The notes beneath the pieces are model-generated. The model was not told the origin of the DNA, did not search any database, and saw only the letters and a program-made list of their open reading frames with translations. A program made the position numbers and the translations under genes. DNA of 53,594 nt, taken from assembly GCA_964374095.1 (NCBI GenBank), contig CAYJXJ010000008.1:1-53594 (forward strand). The letters are read 5' to 3'. Shown here piece after piece: positions 7,891-16,165 of this stretch (the first letter of the stretch is position 1; each line of letters begins with the position of its first letter). This DNA is from CAYJXJ01 sp964374095. Lineage in GTDB: Bacteria; Elusimicrobiota; Elusimicrobia; UBA1565; UBA9628.

Positions 7891-8823
7891 TTAAGACGCG
7901 GTTTCGAGGCCCGTCAGCGACTTGAGGGCCGCGATGCGGGCCTCCAGAGGCGGGTGGCTCGAGAAGAATTTGGCCAGCAGGCCGGGGGCCCGGCCGTTGA
8001 TCTTCAAGGTCGCCAGCGCGGGCTGGTGGCTGTTGTCGACCATCTCGGCGCAGCGCTTGAGCGACTCCAGGGCGTGGATCATGGTGGCGCGGTCGGTGTA
8101 CTTGGCCGAGCCTTGGTCGGCGCGGAACTCTCTCATGCGCGAGACGTAATAGACGACCGGGGCGGCCAGGAGCATGAAGCAGGTCTCCAGGACCATGACC
8201 AGCATCATGTGGGCGAAGTAGCCCAGGCCGTCGCCCTCGTCGTCGCTCCGGCGCATGAAGGAGTCGATGGCGAAAGCCACGACCCGGGAAGCGAACATGA
8301 CGAAGGCGTTGACCACGCCTTGGATCAAGGTCATGGTGACCATGTCCCCGTTGGCGATATGGGCCAACTCATGGCCGAGCACGCCGCGCACCGCCTTGTC
8401 ATCCATCTGCTCGAGGAGCCCGGTCGATACGGCCAGGAGGGCCCGGCTGCGGCTGGGGCCGGTCGCGAAGGCGTTGACTTCGGGGCTGGGGTAGATGCCG
8501 ATCTCGGGCAAGGCGTCCAATTCCGCGCGGCGGCAGAGGCTCTGGACGGTCTCGACCAGGTGGGACTGCAGGGCCCCCCCGGGGCGGGCCGGGTCGATGA
8601 GCTCGACACCCATGGCGCGCTTGGCGGTCCAGCGGGAGAGCTGAAGGGAGATGAAGGAGCCCGCCATGCCCCAGATCAGGCAGAAGGCGGCCAGCGATCC
8701 GATGTCGAGCCCGCCCGCGCGCAGGTAGGGGCGGATGCCCAGGACCTGCATGAGGATCGAAATGGCGAGGACGACGAGCATGTTGACGGCGAAGAAGACG
8801 GCGAAGCGCTTAATCATGGCCAT
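7891..8823 (-). CDS. htpX: HtpX-type membrane zinc metalloprotease (M48)
   Basis: 310 residues with two N-terminal transmembrane segments (about 8-29 and 42-62), the zinc motif HELAH at 151-155, two further hydrophobic segments, and the third ligand in EFRAD at about 232. It ends in SSHPPLEARI, the conserved M48B tail. Length and layout match HtpX, which degrades misfolded inner-membrane proteins with its active site in the cytoplasm. It is a single-gene transcript from a strong promoter that begins right after the stop of the upstream envelope gene. A second ATG six bases downstream (8817) could be the true start. Confidence 0.93.
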   Translation of the reverse strand: MAMIKRFAVFFAVNMLVVLAISILMQVLGIRPYLRAGGLDIGSLAAFCLIWGMAGSFISLQLSRWTAKRAMGVELIDPARPGGALQSHLVETVQSLCRRAELDALPEIGIYPSPEVNAFATGPSRSRALLAVSTGLLEQMDDKAVRGVLGHELAHIANGDMVTMTLIQGVVNAFVMFASRVVAFAIDSFMRRSDDEGDGLGYFAHMMLVMVLETCFMLLAAPVVYYVSRMREFRADQGSAKYTDRATMIHALESLKRCAEMVDNSHQPALATLKINGRAPGLLAKFFSSHPPLEARIAALKSLTGLETAS

Positions 8824-8830
8824 AATATTT

Positions 8831-8858
8831 ATTATAACAGTTGGACTCCGAATATCAA
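8831..8858 (-). promoter_or_regulatory. Strong htpX promoter, leaderless
   Basis: TTGATA (8858-8853), a 16-nt spacer and TATAAT (8836-8831) on the minus strand. Seven bases separate the -10 from ATG 8823, so transcription should start at the initiation codon. Confidence 0.75.
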
Positions 8859-8866
8859 GGGGAGGG

Positions 8867-10696
8867 TCAGTAAGCGCTCCAGAATGTGCCCCGGGTGTCG
8901 GTATGAACGCAGTTGACGAGGACCGTGCCTGAGGACGGTCCGCTCGCCACGTAGGCCCAGCCGCCCGCGTCGTCGCTCCAGTCCGCGGCGTACTGTGCCC
9001 CGGTTAGGGTGAGGATCTGGCTGGAGTCGTTGTGGTAGTTCGCGGGCTTGGCCGGCGGGATCGACGGCAGGTATTTCCCGCCCGCGGTCAGGGCCGCCAA
9101 ATCGGCCGGGGTGCGCCCCTGCATCGCGTCGTGATAGCGGTCCACCGCGGCGCGAATGGCGCCCAAATTGCCTCTGGTCGCTCCCTCGGATGACTTGCGT
9201 ATCAACCCCGCGAAGCCGCGCCCCGAATACTCCAGGCTCGCGGTGGCACGTTCCAGCGGCCACAGCCGCAGGAGCCAGACTCCGATCGCGATGTTCAAGG
9301 CCAGGCAGGCGAGCGCCGAACCCGCGGCCACGCGCGACCAGCGGGTTCGAGCGGCAATGGCTTCGGGCGGCCGCGGTTTGAGGAAAAGGCCAAGGAGGGG
9401 GCCGACGATCGGCCACACGGCCAGCAGGCAAGAACCGGCCGCGTAGGACCAGGGATGCCCTCTGGCGCGGTGAAACCAGGCCAGGCCCGCGGCGGACAGG
9501 GCCCAACAAATGAACAGGCCGGACTCCATTTCAGAGTAGGCCAGCCAGGCCGTGCCCACCGCGATCAGGCCGATGCTCGACAGATGCTGCCACCCCCATG
9601 CCGGGCCGGACGCGGGGCTCGGGTCTTTAGGAACGTCCTCTGGCCGCAGGCCCGCGAGGGTGCGCCAGTCCGGAAATGCGATCCACCCTACCAACAGCCC
9701 GCCGGCCAGGGAGGAGAGCAGGAGCAGGAGCAGGTTGGCGAGAACGGGATGCGCGGCCGCCATGGCCGCGGCCCAGAGATCGGGTGCCCAGGATCGGGGG
9801 ACGAAGGTCCAATCCTGCGCAAGCTCACGCGCCCGGTCCTGGAACAACACGCGGGTGTGCGCCTGGCCGCTCGCGGAGTCGTAGTAGTAGCCGACGCGGG
9901 TGGAGGGCGAGTCCATCACCGGTGGATCCGGCCTCTGCCAACCTCGGACGCGCAGGTCCACGGCGAGTTTGGCCTCGCCGTAGGCCGCAGTGAGGCGCAC
10001 CGGATAGAAGGCCTTGGCCGCCGGGAACTCGATGTTCACGGCCAGGGACCGGCCGATTTTGGGCTCCTTGGCCCACGAAACGATGAAGGAGGCGCCCTTT
10101 TGGATCTGTTCCTTAAGGATTGCGCGAGCCGGCTCGGGAAGACGGCCGGACTTATCACTGAGATAGCGTTCCAGCGCCTCCAGGGAGGGGGCGTCCACGA
10201 TCTCCGAGGCCAGGCCGCCCAGTTCGACACGGCCGGACGCCGAGACCTCCATGTCCGCGAGATGCGGCCGCTCGGGGCCGGGGCCGATGCAGGTCCCCAT
10301 CAACAAGGCGACGACGATAAACACGATGCCGCCTTCGCTCGACCAGCCGTATACAAGGAGGCAGAAGCAGAAATAGGCCAGCACGGCGATGAATGAGATC
10401 GCGAGGTGGGCCCCAACCCGGGCCTCCTCTCCCTTCCAGTCCGGAAGCTTGTCGACGAGCGCGAGCTGGATCGACGAGGCCGGGGCGGGGACCGGGAGGA
10501 TCCAGGCCAGATGGGGAGAGACGTCCTTGGGCCGGACCGCGATGACCAGGCGCTCGCGGCCGTCCTTCCATTCCAGCCACGCCTCTTGCCCCTTCTGGAC
10601 GATGAGGTCGCGGGCCTCCGGGGCTTCCCAGACGATGCCGTCGGCCCAGGTTCCTCCCGCAAAAAGTGTCGTCAACGCGGCAAGAAGCAAGCTCAT
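8867..10696 (-). CDS. DUF2330-like membrane protein fused to a pseudopilin-like C-terminal domain
   Basis: 609 residues from MSLLLAALTTLFAGGTWADG, a signal peptide that decided the start. Residues about 20-75 (DGIVWEAPEARDLIVQKGQE, then LVIAVRP..AWILPVPA) resemble the start of DUF2330 proteins. A first membrane segment at about 95-130 is followed by an exported beta-rich domain to about 320. Then come about six membrane spans to about 480. The last 120 residues (GNLGAIRAAVDRYHDAMQGR, PADLAALTAGGKYLPSIPPA, and a DDAGGWAYV...VNCVHTDTRGTFWS end) match the globular half of type II/IV pseudopilins, but there is no prepilin peptidase site before them. It is a paralogue of the gene at 10821-14069. 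Function unknown. Confidence 0.7.
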   Translation of the reverse strand: MSLLLAALTTLFAGGTWADGIVWEAPEARDLIVQKGQEAWLEWKDGRERLVIAVRPKDVSPHLAWILPVPAPASSIQLALVDKLPDWKGEEARVGAHLAISFIAVLAYFCFCLLVYGWSSEGGIVFIVVALLMGTCIGPGPERPHLADMEVSASGRVELGGLASEIVDAPSLEALERYLSDKSGRLPEPARAILKEQIQKGASFIVSWAKEPKIGRSLAVNIEFPAAKAFYPVRLTAAYGEAKLAVDLRVRGWQRPDPPVMDSPSTRVGYYYDSASGQAHTRVLFQDRARELAQDWTFVPRSWAPDLWAAAMAAAHPVLANLLLLLLSSLAGGLLVGWIAFPDWRTLAGLRPEDVPKDPSPASGPAWGWQHLSSIGLIAVGTAWLAYSEMESGLFICWALSAAGLAWFHRARGHPWSYAAGSCLLAVWPIVGPLLGLFLKPRPPEAIAARTRWSRVAAGSALACLALNIAIGVWLLRLWPLERATASLEYSGRGFAGLIRKSSEGATRGNLGAIRAAVDRYHDAMQGRTPADLAALTAGGKYLPSIPPAKPANYHNDSSQILTLTGAQYAADWSDDAGGWAYVASGPSSGTVLVNCVHTDTRGTFWSAY

Positions 10697-10745
10697 TTGG
10701 GAATTCCGCCCTCGGAAAGGGGGGCGGTGGAGAGGCGGTCGCGCC

Positions 10746-10765
10746 AACTGTACCCGGGTACAGTT
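10746..10765. promoter_or_regulatory. Perfect 20-bp palindrome between two envelope genes
   Basis: AACTGTACCCGGGTACAGTT reads identically on both strands. It is in the 124-bp gap after the 1082-residue HEAT protein and before the 609-residue protein. There is no T-run, so an operator is more likely than an intrinsic terminator. The rest of the gap shows no gene. Confidence 0.55.
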
Positions 10766-10820
10766 CGATTCCCGAGGATGATCGGCGACAAAGAGAGAGC
10801 ATCACCGTCCCCGCGGAGTA

Positions 10821-13800
10821 TCACTTGTCGCCCCCAGGCATGAGCCGCGTCGCCGCGGCCTTGGAATCGGGGGTGCCGATCTCGAAGAGAGCGGCCCGGG
10901 CATAGGGGAGGAAATCGGCATAGATGTCCTTGTCCCGGGACTTTTCCTCCAAGGCCCGCAGGAGCGCCGGGACGGCGGAAGCCGCGGCCGGCCCGATGTG
11001 GCCCAGACCCTCGGCGGCGCGGTCGGTGACGCTCGAATGCCGGTCGTTGAGAGCGTCGACCAGCATGGCGACGGCTTCCGGTCGTTTTGAGAGGCCGAGC
11101 ATGCGCGCGGCGTACTCGCGGTTGCCCGCGTCATGATCGTTCTTGAGAATCCAGCCGAGGCCGTCAAGGACCGCGTCGTCATAGACGCCGATGCGTCGGA
11201 GCGCCCGCAGCGCCCCCGACCGGGCGCGGGGATCGGCGGCCCGCAGGTTACGGGTCAAGGCCGGTCCGGCGGCGGCCTGGCGCCGGCCGAGGATTGCCGC
11301 GCTCGTCTCCTGGACTTGGGGGGAGGGATCGCCGAGCAGACGGAGGGCGTCGGGGACGATCGCGGCGTCGTCCTTGCCCGCGAGCCAATCGAGGACCGAG
11401 AGCGCCGTGGCCCGCCGCAGGGGATCGCGTGAGACGAGGTCCTTCCTGAGAACTGGGGCCATGTCGCGCGTCCGTGTCGCGCCCAGGGCTTGCGCGGCTT
11501 CCCAGCGCGCGCGGGGCCGCGACTCGAGCATTTTGCGTACCGCGGCGACGGCCGCGGGAGCCTCGCCGGACTGCCCCAAGAGTTGCGCCGGGCTGAGCGT
11601 CCAGTCGGCGCCCGGCTCGGAGGCGGCTTCCAACAGCGCTTCGGCCGCGCCCAGGCGCGTGAGTTCTTCCCAGCGCCGGCGCTGAGCCGCGGCGCGCGCC
11701 GTCTTGGCTAACTCCCAATCGCCGCCCGCCGCCTTGTAGATCCGAGCCGTCTCCTCGTGGCCGAGCGCGAGCAGAGCCCGCGCGGCGGCGCGGCGCGCGT
11801 CCGGCTCGCCGGCGCGCACCTGCTCGATGAGCACGCGCACGATGGACGGATCCAGCCAGCCGGAGAGGGCGTTGAGCGCCCGTACCTGCTCGTCCCCGGG
11901 CCGGGCGGCCTCATCCAAGAACGCGCGGGCCGCCCGCAAATCCTTGCGCGCCAAGGAACGCAGCCGCCGCCGCGCGCGCTCCCGCAGATCATGGTCGGCC
12001 GTCTCTCGCAGAGGCAACAGGCGCGGCAGGACCGCGGCCCGGCCCGAGGCGTCGAGCTTTTCCTCGATAACCATCCCCGCCGTCGTGGCGGCCAGGCTGT
12101 CGTCGTCCGCGAAGACGCGCGCCAGCCGCTCCGGCGTCCAGTCCGATCGAGGCACCCGCTGGTGCTGGAAGAGCAGGAAAGCCAGCGCCAGCGCGCCGAA
12201 CCAGTCGAGCGTCCCCCGCCAGTAGGTTCCCGTCAGAAAGCTCCGGCCGCCGCGCGGGTCCCAGGCCGACCGCAGACACAGCAGCGACCAGCCGAAGGCC
12301 CCGCCGAGGGCCGGGGCGATGAGCGTGGCCATGGAGTAAGGCCAAGGCGCGAAGAACAAGCCCCAGAGGGCGCCGAGCCCGGCGGCTTTGCGGCGTTCGG
12401 AGACGTCCAAGCAGGAAAGCGTCACGGCGGGAAGCAGGAGGAAGAGACCCAGGCAGGCCCCGTAGATGAAGACCGGGATCGCGAGAAGGATTCTCCCGGA
12501 GTCGAAGGCCAATTGGGTCAGCCACGGGAGCTCGGCCCCGTAAAGCTCGAAGCCCCGTTGATACGCCCCGCGGCTGCCAAGGACGACCAGGACCGCGGCC
12601 GCCCCCGTCGTCCAGTAAGCGGCCTGCCAGCGCCGGAGTCTGACGACGCCGTCGCGCGCGCCGTGCATCGCCAGGAAGGCCGCGGCCTGGCACCAGAGCA
12701 GGAGGACGGCGACGGCGGCGTTTTGGGCCAGGCCCATGGGCAAGAACGGCTCGCGCCTGAGCCCGTCCTCCACGCCGGCCAGGGCCGCCAGCCCCTGGGC
12801 GAGCAAAACGAAGAGCGCCCCCCATAGCGGCAGGAACAAAAGTTTTCTCCGGTCCATCGTGCGAAGCCATTGGGGCTTGATCGTCGTGGTCAGCGGAAGC
12901 GTCCCCGCGCGGGTCCGCAGGAACAGGAGAGTCAGACCGATCAGGAGGGGCATCAGCCAGCCGGCCAGCCACAGCAGGGCCAAGTCGAGCAGTCCCCGCC
13001 GGTCGCGCCGTTCCGGGAACAGGAACCATCCCACGGCCGCCAGGGTGATCAGCAGGCAGAGCGGGATGATGACGCGGTTTAGGCCCGCCTCCAGCGCCGA
13101 AAGGAGCCGCGCTTGGCGCGCGGCCGCGGGAGGAGCGACAGGATCGATCCAGAGGTCCTCGGTCAGCGCCGAGGCGGGCGCGTGGAAGCGGATTACGGTG
13201 AACAGCCGACCGCTCCCGCCGTACTCCCTCATATGGGAGACCCGGGCCAAGCCTTCCAGCGGCGGGGTCAGCCGGGGGGTCAGCAGGCCTTCGGCCTGGA
13301 TCGTGATGGGGAGGCGCCGCGATCCGTAGACGCTGCTCGGAGCCAGCGGAAAGTAAAGGGCGGTCGCGGGGAAACTCACGGAGAGGCCCAACTCCGAGGC
13401 GTTTGCCGGGCCCGTCCCGGCCCAGGAGGCCACGAAGCAGTACTCCTTGCCGATATAGCGGGCCAGCACCGAGCCGGCCAGCGGTCCCGGGCTAATGCCC
13501 TTGGAGGAGAGGTAGCGGCTGAGCCCCGCGGCGGTCCGGGCGCTGAGGACTTCCACGATCAAGCCGCGTTTCTCGATGTGCTTGTGCACGGTGACGTCCG
13601 GCACGGGCGGCGGAGAGGGGGTCCCCGAACCCCCTTCCATGTTGCTCGCCAGTTCGCCGAGCCCGAACATCGGAAGGAGGTATTGCGGGTGGATCAACAG
13701 CGGCCAAAACTCGGCGGTCAGCGCCCCCGGATGCGCCATGAGGGCCGAGTCGCCGAGCCGGCGGACCTCATTGTGGAGAGCATCCTCGACGGATTGTCCG

Positions 13801-14069
13801 CGGACTGCCTCGAATTTCCGAGCGACGTCGATCTCGACCTTCGCCGGGTCCCCGGGGATGGGAAAAATCCAGAGCAAGCCCTTCTCGTCGGCGTCGTCAA
13901 CGCGCACGCGCAGGAGGAGATGCTCGCGTCCGTCAACCAGGCGCAGCAGGGCTTGCTGCTCGGACTCCGCGGCGTAGCGCCAAGTCGAGCCGCCGGAGCC
14001 GCCCCAGAGCACCATGCCGTCGGCGCGGCAGAGCGCGGGGAGGGCCAGTGCGATCAGTAGGAGGACCAT
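10821..14069 (-). CDS. Large DUF2330-like polytopic membrane protein with C-terminal HEAT repeats
   Basis: 1082 residues starting at MVLLLIALALPALCRADG, a signal peptide overlapping the end of the upstream gene. Residues about 15-330 are an exported beta-sandwich-like region related to the 609-residue paralogue (RLVDGREHLLLRVRV, GLLWIFPIPG). About eight membrane segments follow at about 340-620. The C-terminal 450 residues are HEAT/armadillo-type helical pairs, for example RRAAARALLALGHEETARIY, RWEAAQALGATRTRDMAPVL and AVAMLVDALNDRHSSVTDRA. HEAT arrays mediate protein-protein contacts, so this looks like a membrane scaffold. By membrane-segment count the side on which the HEAT part lies is uncertain. 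Unknown function; fourth gene of the 15569-10821 operon. Confidence 0.7.
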   Translation of the reverse strand: MVLLLIALALPALCRADGMVLWGGSGGSTWRYAAESEQQALLRLVDGREHLLLRVRVDDADEKGLLWIFPIPGDPAKVEIDVARKFEAVRGQSVEDALHNEVRRLGDSALMAHPGALTAEFWPLLIHPQYLLPMFGLGELASNMEGGSGTPSPPPVPDVTVHKHIEKRGLIVEVLSARTAAGLSRYLSSKGISPGPLAGSVLARYIGKEYCFVASWAGTGPANASELGLSVSFPATALYFPLAPSSVYGSRRLPITIQAEGLLTPRLTPPLEGLARVSHMREYGGSGRLFTVIRFHAPASALTEDLWIDPVAPPAAARQARLLSALEAGLNRVIIPLCLLITLAAVGWFLFPERRDRRGLLDLALLWLAGWLMPLLIGLTLLFLRTRAGTLPLTTTIKPQWLRTMDRRKLLFLPLWGALFVLLAQGLAALAGVEDGLRREPFLPMGLAQNAAVAVLLLWCQAAAFLAMHGARDGVVRLRRWQAAYWTTGAAAVLVVLGSRGAYQRGFELYGAELPWLTQLAFDSGRILLAIPVFIYGACLGLFLLLPAVTLSCLDVSERRKAAGLGALWGLFFAPWPYSMATLIAPALGGAFGWSLLCLRSAWDPRGGRSFLTGTYWRGTLDWFGALALAFLLFQHQRVPRSDWTPERLARVFADDDSLAATTAGMVIEEKLDASGRAAVLPRLLPLRETADHDLRERARRRLRSLARKDLRAARAFLDEAARPGDEQVRALNALSGWLDPSIVRVLIEQVRAGEPDARRAAARALLALGHEETARIYKAAGGDWELAKTARAAAQRRRWEELTRLGAAEALLEAASEPGADWTLSPAQLLGQSGEAPAAVAAVRKMLESRPRARWEAAQALGATRTRDMAPVLRKDLVSRDPLRRATALSVLDWLAGKDDAAIVPDALRLLGDPSPQVQETSAAILGRRQAAAGPALTRNLRAADPRARSGALRALRRIGVYDDAVLDGLGWILKNDHDAGNREYAARMLGLSKRPEAVAMLVDALNDRHSSVTDRAAEGLGHIGPAAASAVPALLRALEEKSRDKDIYADFLPYARAALFEIGTPDSKAAATRLMPGGDK

Positions 14070-14752
14070 AGGGTGCCCCGGGAGTCGGTGTGGGTGCAAT
14101 TGACCCAGAACGCGCCGGCGGAGTCTTGGAACCAGCCCCCGGCGTCATCGGGGGCCGCGCCGCGCGCGATCGCGGAGGATTCGCGGTGGTAGGGCCGCAG
14201 GAGTGCCCCTGGGACCGGCGATCCTCCGCCGGGCGGCGCCGAGCGCAGGCCCGCAAGCCGGGACCTGGTTTGGCCTTCCATCGAATGCAGAACGATCGGC
14301 TGCGACCAGAGGACCTGCCAGGCGCCGCCGAAGCCCAACACGATGCCGGCGGCGACGGCCGCCGCGCCCGCCGCGGCCAGCCGGCCGGGCCGCGCCTCAG
14401 CGAGACCGGGTGGAGGCTGCTCCGGGGCGCGCCGGGCCTGGACGGCCCAGAAAAGCCAGGTCAGTCCCCGCCACAACGCGAAAAGGCCGTAGCATGCCAG
14501 CACGTGGATTGCGGTTCCGACCAAGGAGAAGAAGAAGCCGACGGCGACGGCCGTCCTCTGGCTGCCTTTCGGCCAGCGTTTCCAACCCTTGGCCCGCATG
14601 ATCTCGTCGGCGCCGCTCCAGGCTCCCAGCGCGAGTATTCCCAACGGCAGGATGAGGGATGCGGCCAGACCAAAGGCCGTGCCCGTTCCGATGTTGGCCG
14701 ACGCCGGCGCGGCCAGCAGCATGATCGCGCCGCATCGGCAAATTTTCCTCAT
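14054..14752 (-). CDS. Unknown membrane protein with pseudopilin-like C-terminal motif
   Basis: 232 residues from MRKICRCGAIMLLAAPASAN. Four hydrophobic segments at about 5-20, 27-45, 65-95 and 115-135 are followed by an exported tail. That tail ends DDAGGWFQDSAGAFWVNC then THTDSRGTLWSS, nearly the same ending as the 609-residue protein at 8867-10696. The ATG overlaps the preceding stop as ATGA, and the stop lies downstream of the next start, so it is tightly coupled in the operon. The shared tail suggests recognition by a common export or assembly machine; that is inference. Confidence 0.65.
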   Translation of the reverse strand: MRKICRCGAIMLLAAPASANIGTGTAFGLAASLILPLGILALGAWSGADEIMRAKGWKRWPKGSQRTAVAVGFFFSLVGTAIHVLACYGLFALWRGLTWLFWAVQARRAPEQPPPGLAEARPGRLAAAGAAAVAAGIVLGFGGAWQVLWSQPIVLHSMEGQTRSRLAGLRSAPPGGGSPVPGALLRPYHRESSAIARGAAPDDAGGWFQDSAGAFWVNCTHTDSRGTLWSSY

Positions 14753-15324
14753 AGGGCGGCCCAGGCGAACTTCCAGTCCTGGTCGGGCATGAAGTTCGCG
14801 CGCGCGAAGGACGGCGTCTCGCCCGCGAGCGGATAGTTGCTCCGCGTGATCCGCACCCCGCGCGGGATCAAGACGTATTCCCCGCGCGCCAAGGGCGCGC
14901 GCCAGGCGCGCGTGGTCTTGAGCACGTAGGACGCGGCCAAGGCCTGGGCCTCCTGGACGTAGCGCACGCGCAGCCGCGTCCTGCCGCGGGCCGGGAGCCG
15001 CAGGGAGAAGCGGGGCCTGCCGCCCAGCCACACGGCGGGAAGCTCGCGAAGCGCCCGGCCGGTGTCCGGGTCCACCTCCAGGATTTCGGCGGCGGAGGGG
15101 GCCGGGGTCGAGGGGTCGTCCGGAAACGGAAACACCATGCCCTGCGTCATGGGCATCGGCCAACGGTTGGCGAAATCAAAAAGGCCGACGACCTCCACCG
15201 CCCGGGGCCGCACCGTTATTTCAATGCGTTCCCCGACGAACCGGAACACGGGAATCTCACCAGACGCCAGAAGCGCCAGCAATCCCAGCGCGGCGGCCGC
15301 CGCGGCGCCCCCCGCCGCCTTCAC
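14749..15324 (-). CDS. Exported beta-sandwich-like protein of the envelope operon
   Basis: 191 residues from a GTG at 15324 that overlaps the previous stop as GTGA. Upstream in-frame codons would read through the neighbouring gene and were rejected. A hydrophobic segment at about 3-18 (GGAAAAAALGLLALLASG) is a signal anchor. The remainder alternates beta-strands (RIEITVRPRAVEVVGLFDFA, TQGMVFPFPDDPST, FSLRLPARGRTRLRVRYVQE), the pattern of a periplasmic immunoglobulin-like domain. The family is not recognised with certainty. Confidence 0.6.
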   Translation of the reverse strand: MKAAGGAAAAAALGLLALLASGEIPVFRFVGERIEITVRPRAVEVVGLFDFANRWPMPMTQGMVFPFPDDPSTPAPSAAEILEVDPDTGRALRELPAVWLGGRPRFSLRLPARGRTRLRVRYVQEAQALAASYVLKTTRAWRAPLARGEYVLIPRGVRITRSNYPLAGETPSFARANFMPDQDWKFAWAAL

Positions 15325-15569
15325 TTCCCCGAGTCCTTGGCGGGCTTGGCCTGGAAACGCCCGAGCGCCGCCAGCGCGGGTACGATGAGCTCCCTGTCCC
15401 GGTCTCGATTCCATAGCAGGGGCATGGCGATGATGCTTCCGAAAGGGCGATGGGTCGCGGCGATGAGGGCCCGTGTCGACCCATATCCGTTGGGGATCGC
15501 CAGCCAACCCACCATGGCCGCGGCCGCGAGAAAGCCCGCGCCGGTTTTCAAGCCACGAAGGGGGAGCAC
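15321..15569 (-). CDS. Small unknown membrane protein, first gene of the envelope operon
   Basis: 82 residues from GTG 15569; a TTG one codon earlier is possible. One hydrophobic segment (about 10-27, GAGFLAAAAMVGWLAIPN) is followed by a charged helix (RDRDRELIVPALAALGRFQA). It is supported as a real gene by the promoter placed exactly at its start and by the GTGA overlap with the next gene. Function unknown. Confidence 0.6.
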   Translation of the reverse strand: MLPLRGLKTGAGFLAAAAMVGWLAIPNGYGSTRALIAATHRPFGSIIAMPLLWNRDRDRELIVPALAALGRFQAKPAKDSGK

Positions 15570-15575
15570 CAACTG

Positions 15576-15604
15576 AGTATAATGGGGCTACCGTCCGGAG
15601 TCAA
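15576..15604 (-). promoter_or_regulatory. Promoter of the envelope operon, with a symmetric -10 that could also fire rightward
   Basis: On the minus strand TTGACT (15604-15599), a 17-nt spacer and TATACT (15581-15576). The -10 ends 6 nt before GTG 15569, so the transcript should be leaderless. On the plus strand the same bases give TATAAT (15578-15583), which could drive the ECF sigma operon after a leader of about 75 nt. No rightward -35 is evident. Confidence 0.7.
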
Positions 15605-15664
15605 CCCCGGGGTGTTACGTTTCATCACCGGGCCGGTCCAATAGAGTGAGGGTTCGCCGCGACC

Positions 15665-16165
15665 GTGGATTTCACTGAACTATACCGGCGTCACGCGGAC
15701 GGCATCTACCGGCTGGCCTGGCGCCTGCTGAGAGACCCCGAGGCGGCCTCGGACGCGACGCAGGAGGCCTTCACGCGAGCGCTGGGTTCGTGGGACCGTT
15801 TCCGCGGGGAAGCTCAACCCCGCACCTGGCTCTACCGGATCGCCTACAACGTCTGTTTGACGCGGCTTTCCGGGGTACGTCCTCCGCAGTTGGACGACAA
15901 GTCGGATGAGAGGCCCGACCCGGCCCGGACCCGGCCCGAGGCCGAGGCCGAGCGGGAGGAGGCCTGCCGTCTGGTACGGGGGGCGCTGGGAGGCTTGGCC
16001 GAGGAGGACCGGCGCGTCCTCTGCCTGCTGATGGACCCGGACCTGGCCTATGGCGAGTTGGCCGGGATCCTGGGCTGTTCCGTGGAGGCGGCGCGCATGC
16101 GCGCCAGCCGGGCGCGGCGCCGGTTGCGCGATGTTTTGGAACCCCTTATGGAGGAAGAGACATGA
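15665..16165 (+). CDS. ECF-type RNA polymerase sigma factor
   Basis: 166 residues from GTG 15665. Region 2 is FTELYRRHADGIYRLAWRLL followed by DPEAASDATQEAFTRALGSW (the DA.QE.F signature) and TWLYRIAYNVC. Region 4 is LAEEDRRVLCLLMDPDLAYG followed by ELAGILGCSVEAARMRASRA, the helix-turn-helix that binds the -35. ECF factors are held inactive by a co-encoded anti-sigma, here the next gene, coupled by ATGA. No target promoter is identifiable. Confidence 0.92.
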   Translation: MDFTELYRRHADGIYRLAWRLLRDPEAASDATQEAFTRALGSWDRFRGEAQPRTWLYRIAYNVCLTRLSGVRPPQLDDKSDERPDPARTRPEAEAEREEACRLVRGALGGLAEEDRRVLCLLMDPDLAYGELAGILGCSVEAARMRASRARRRLRDVLEPLMEEET

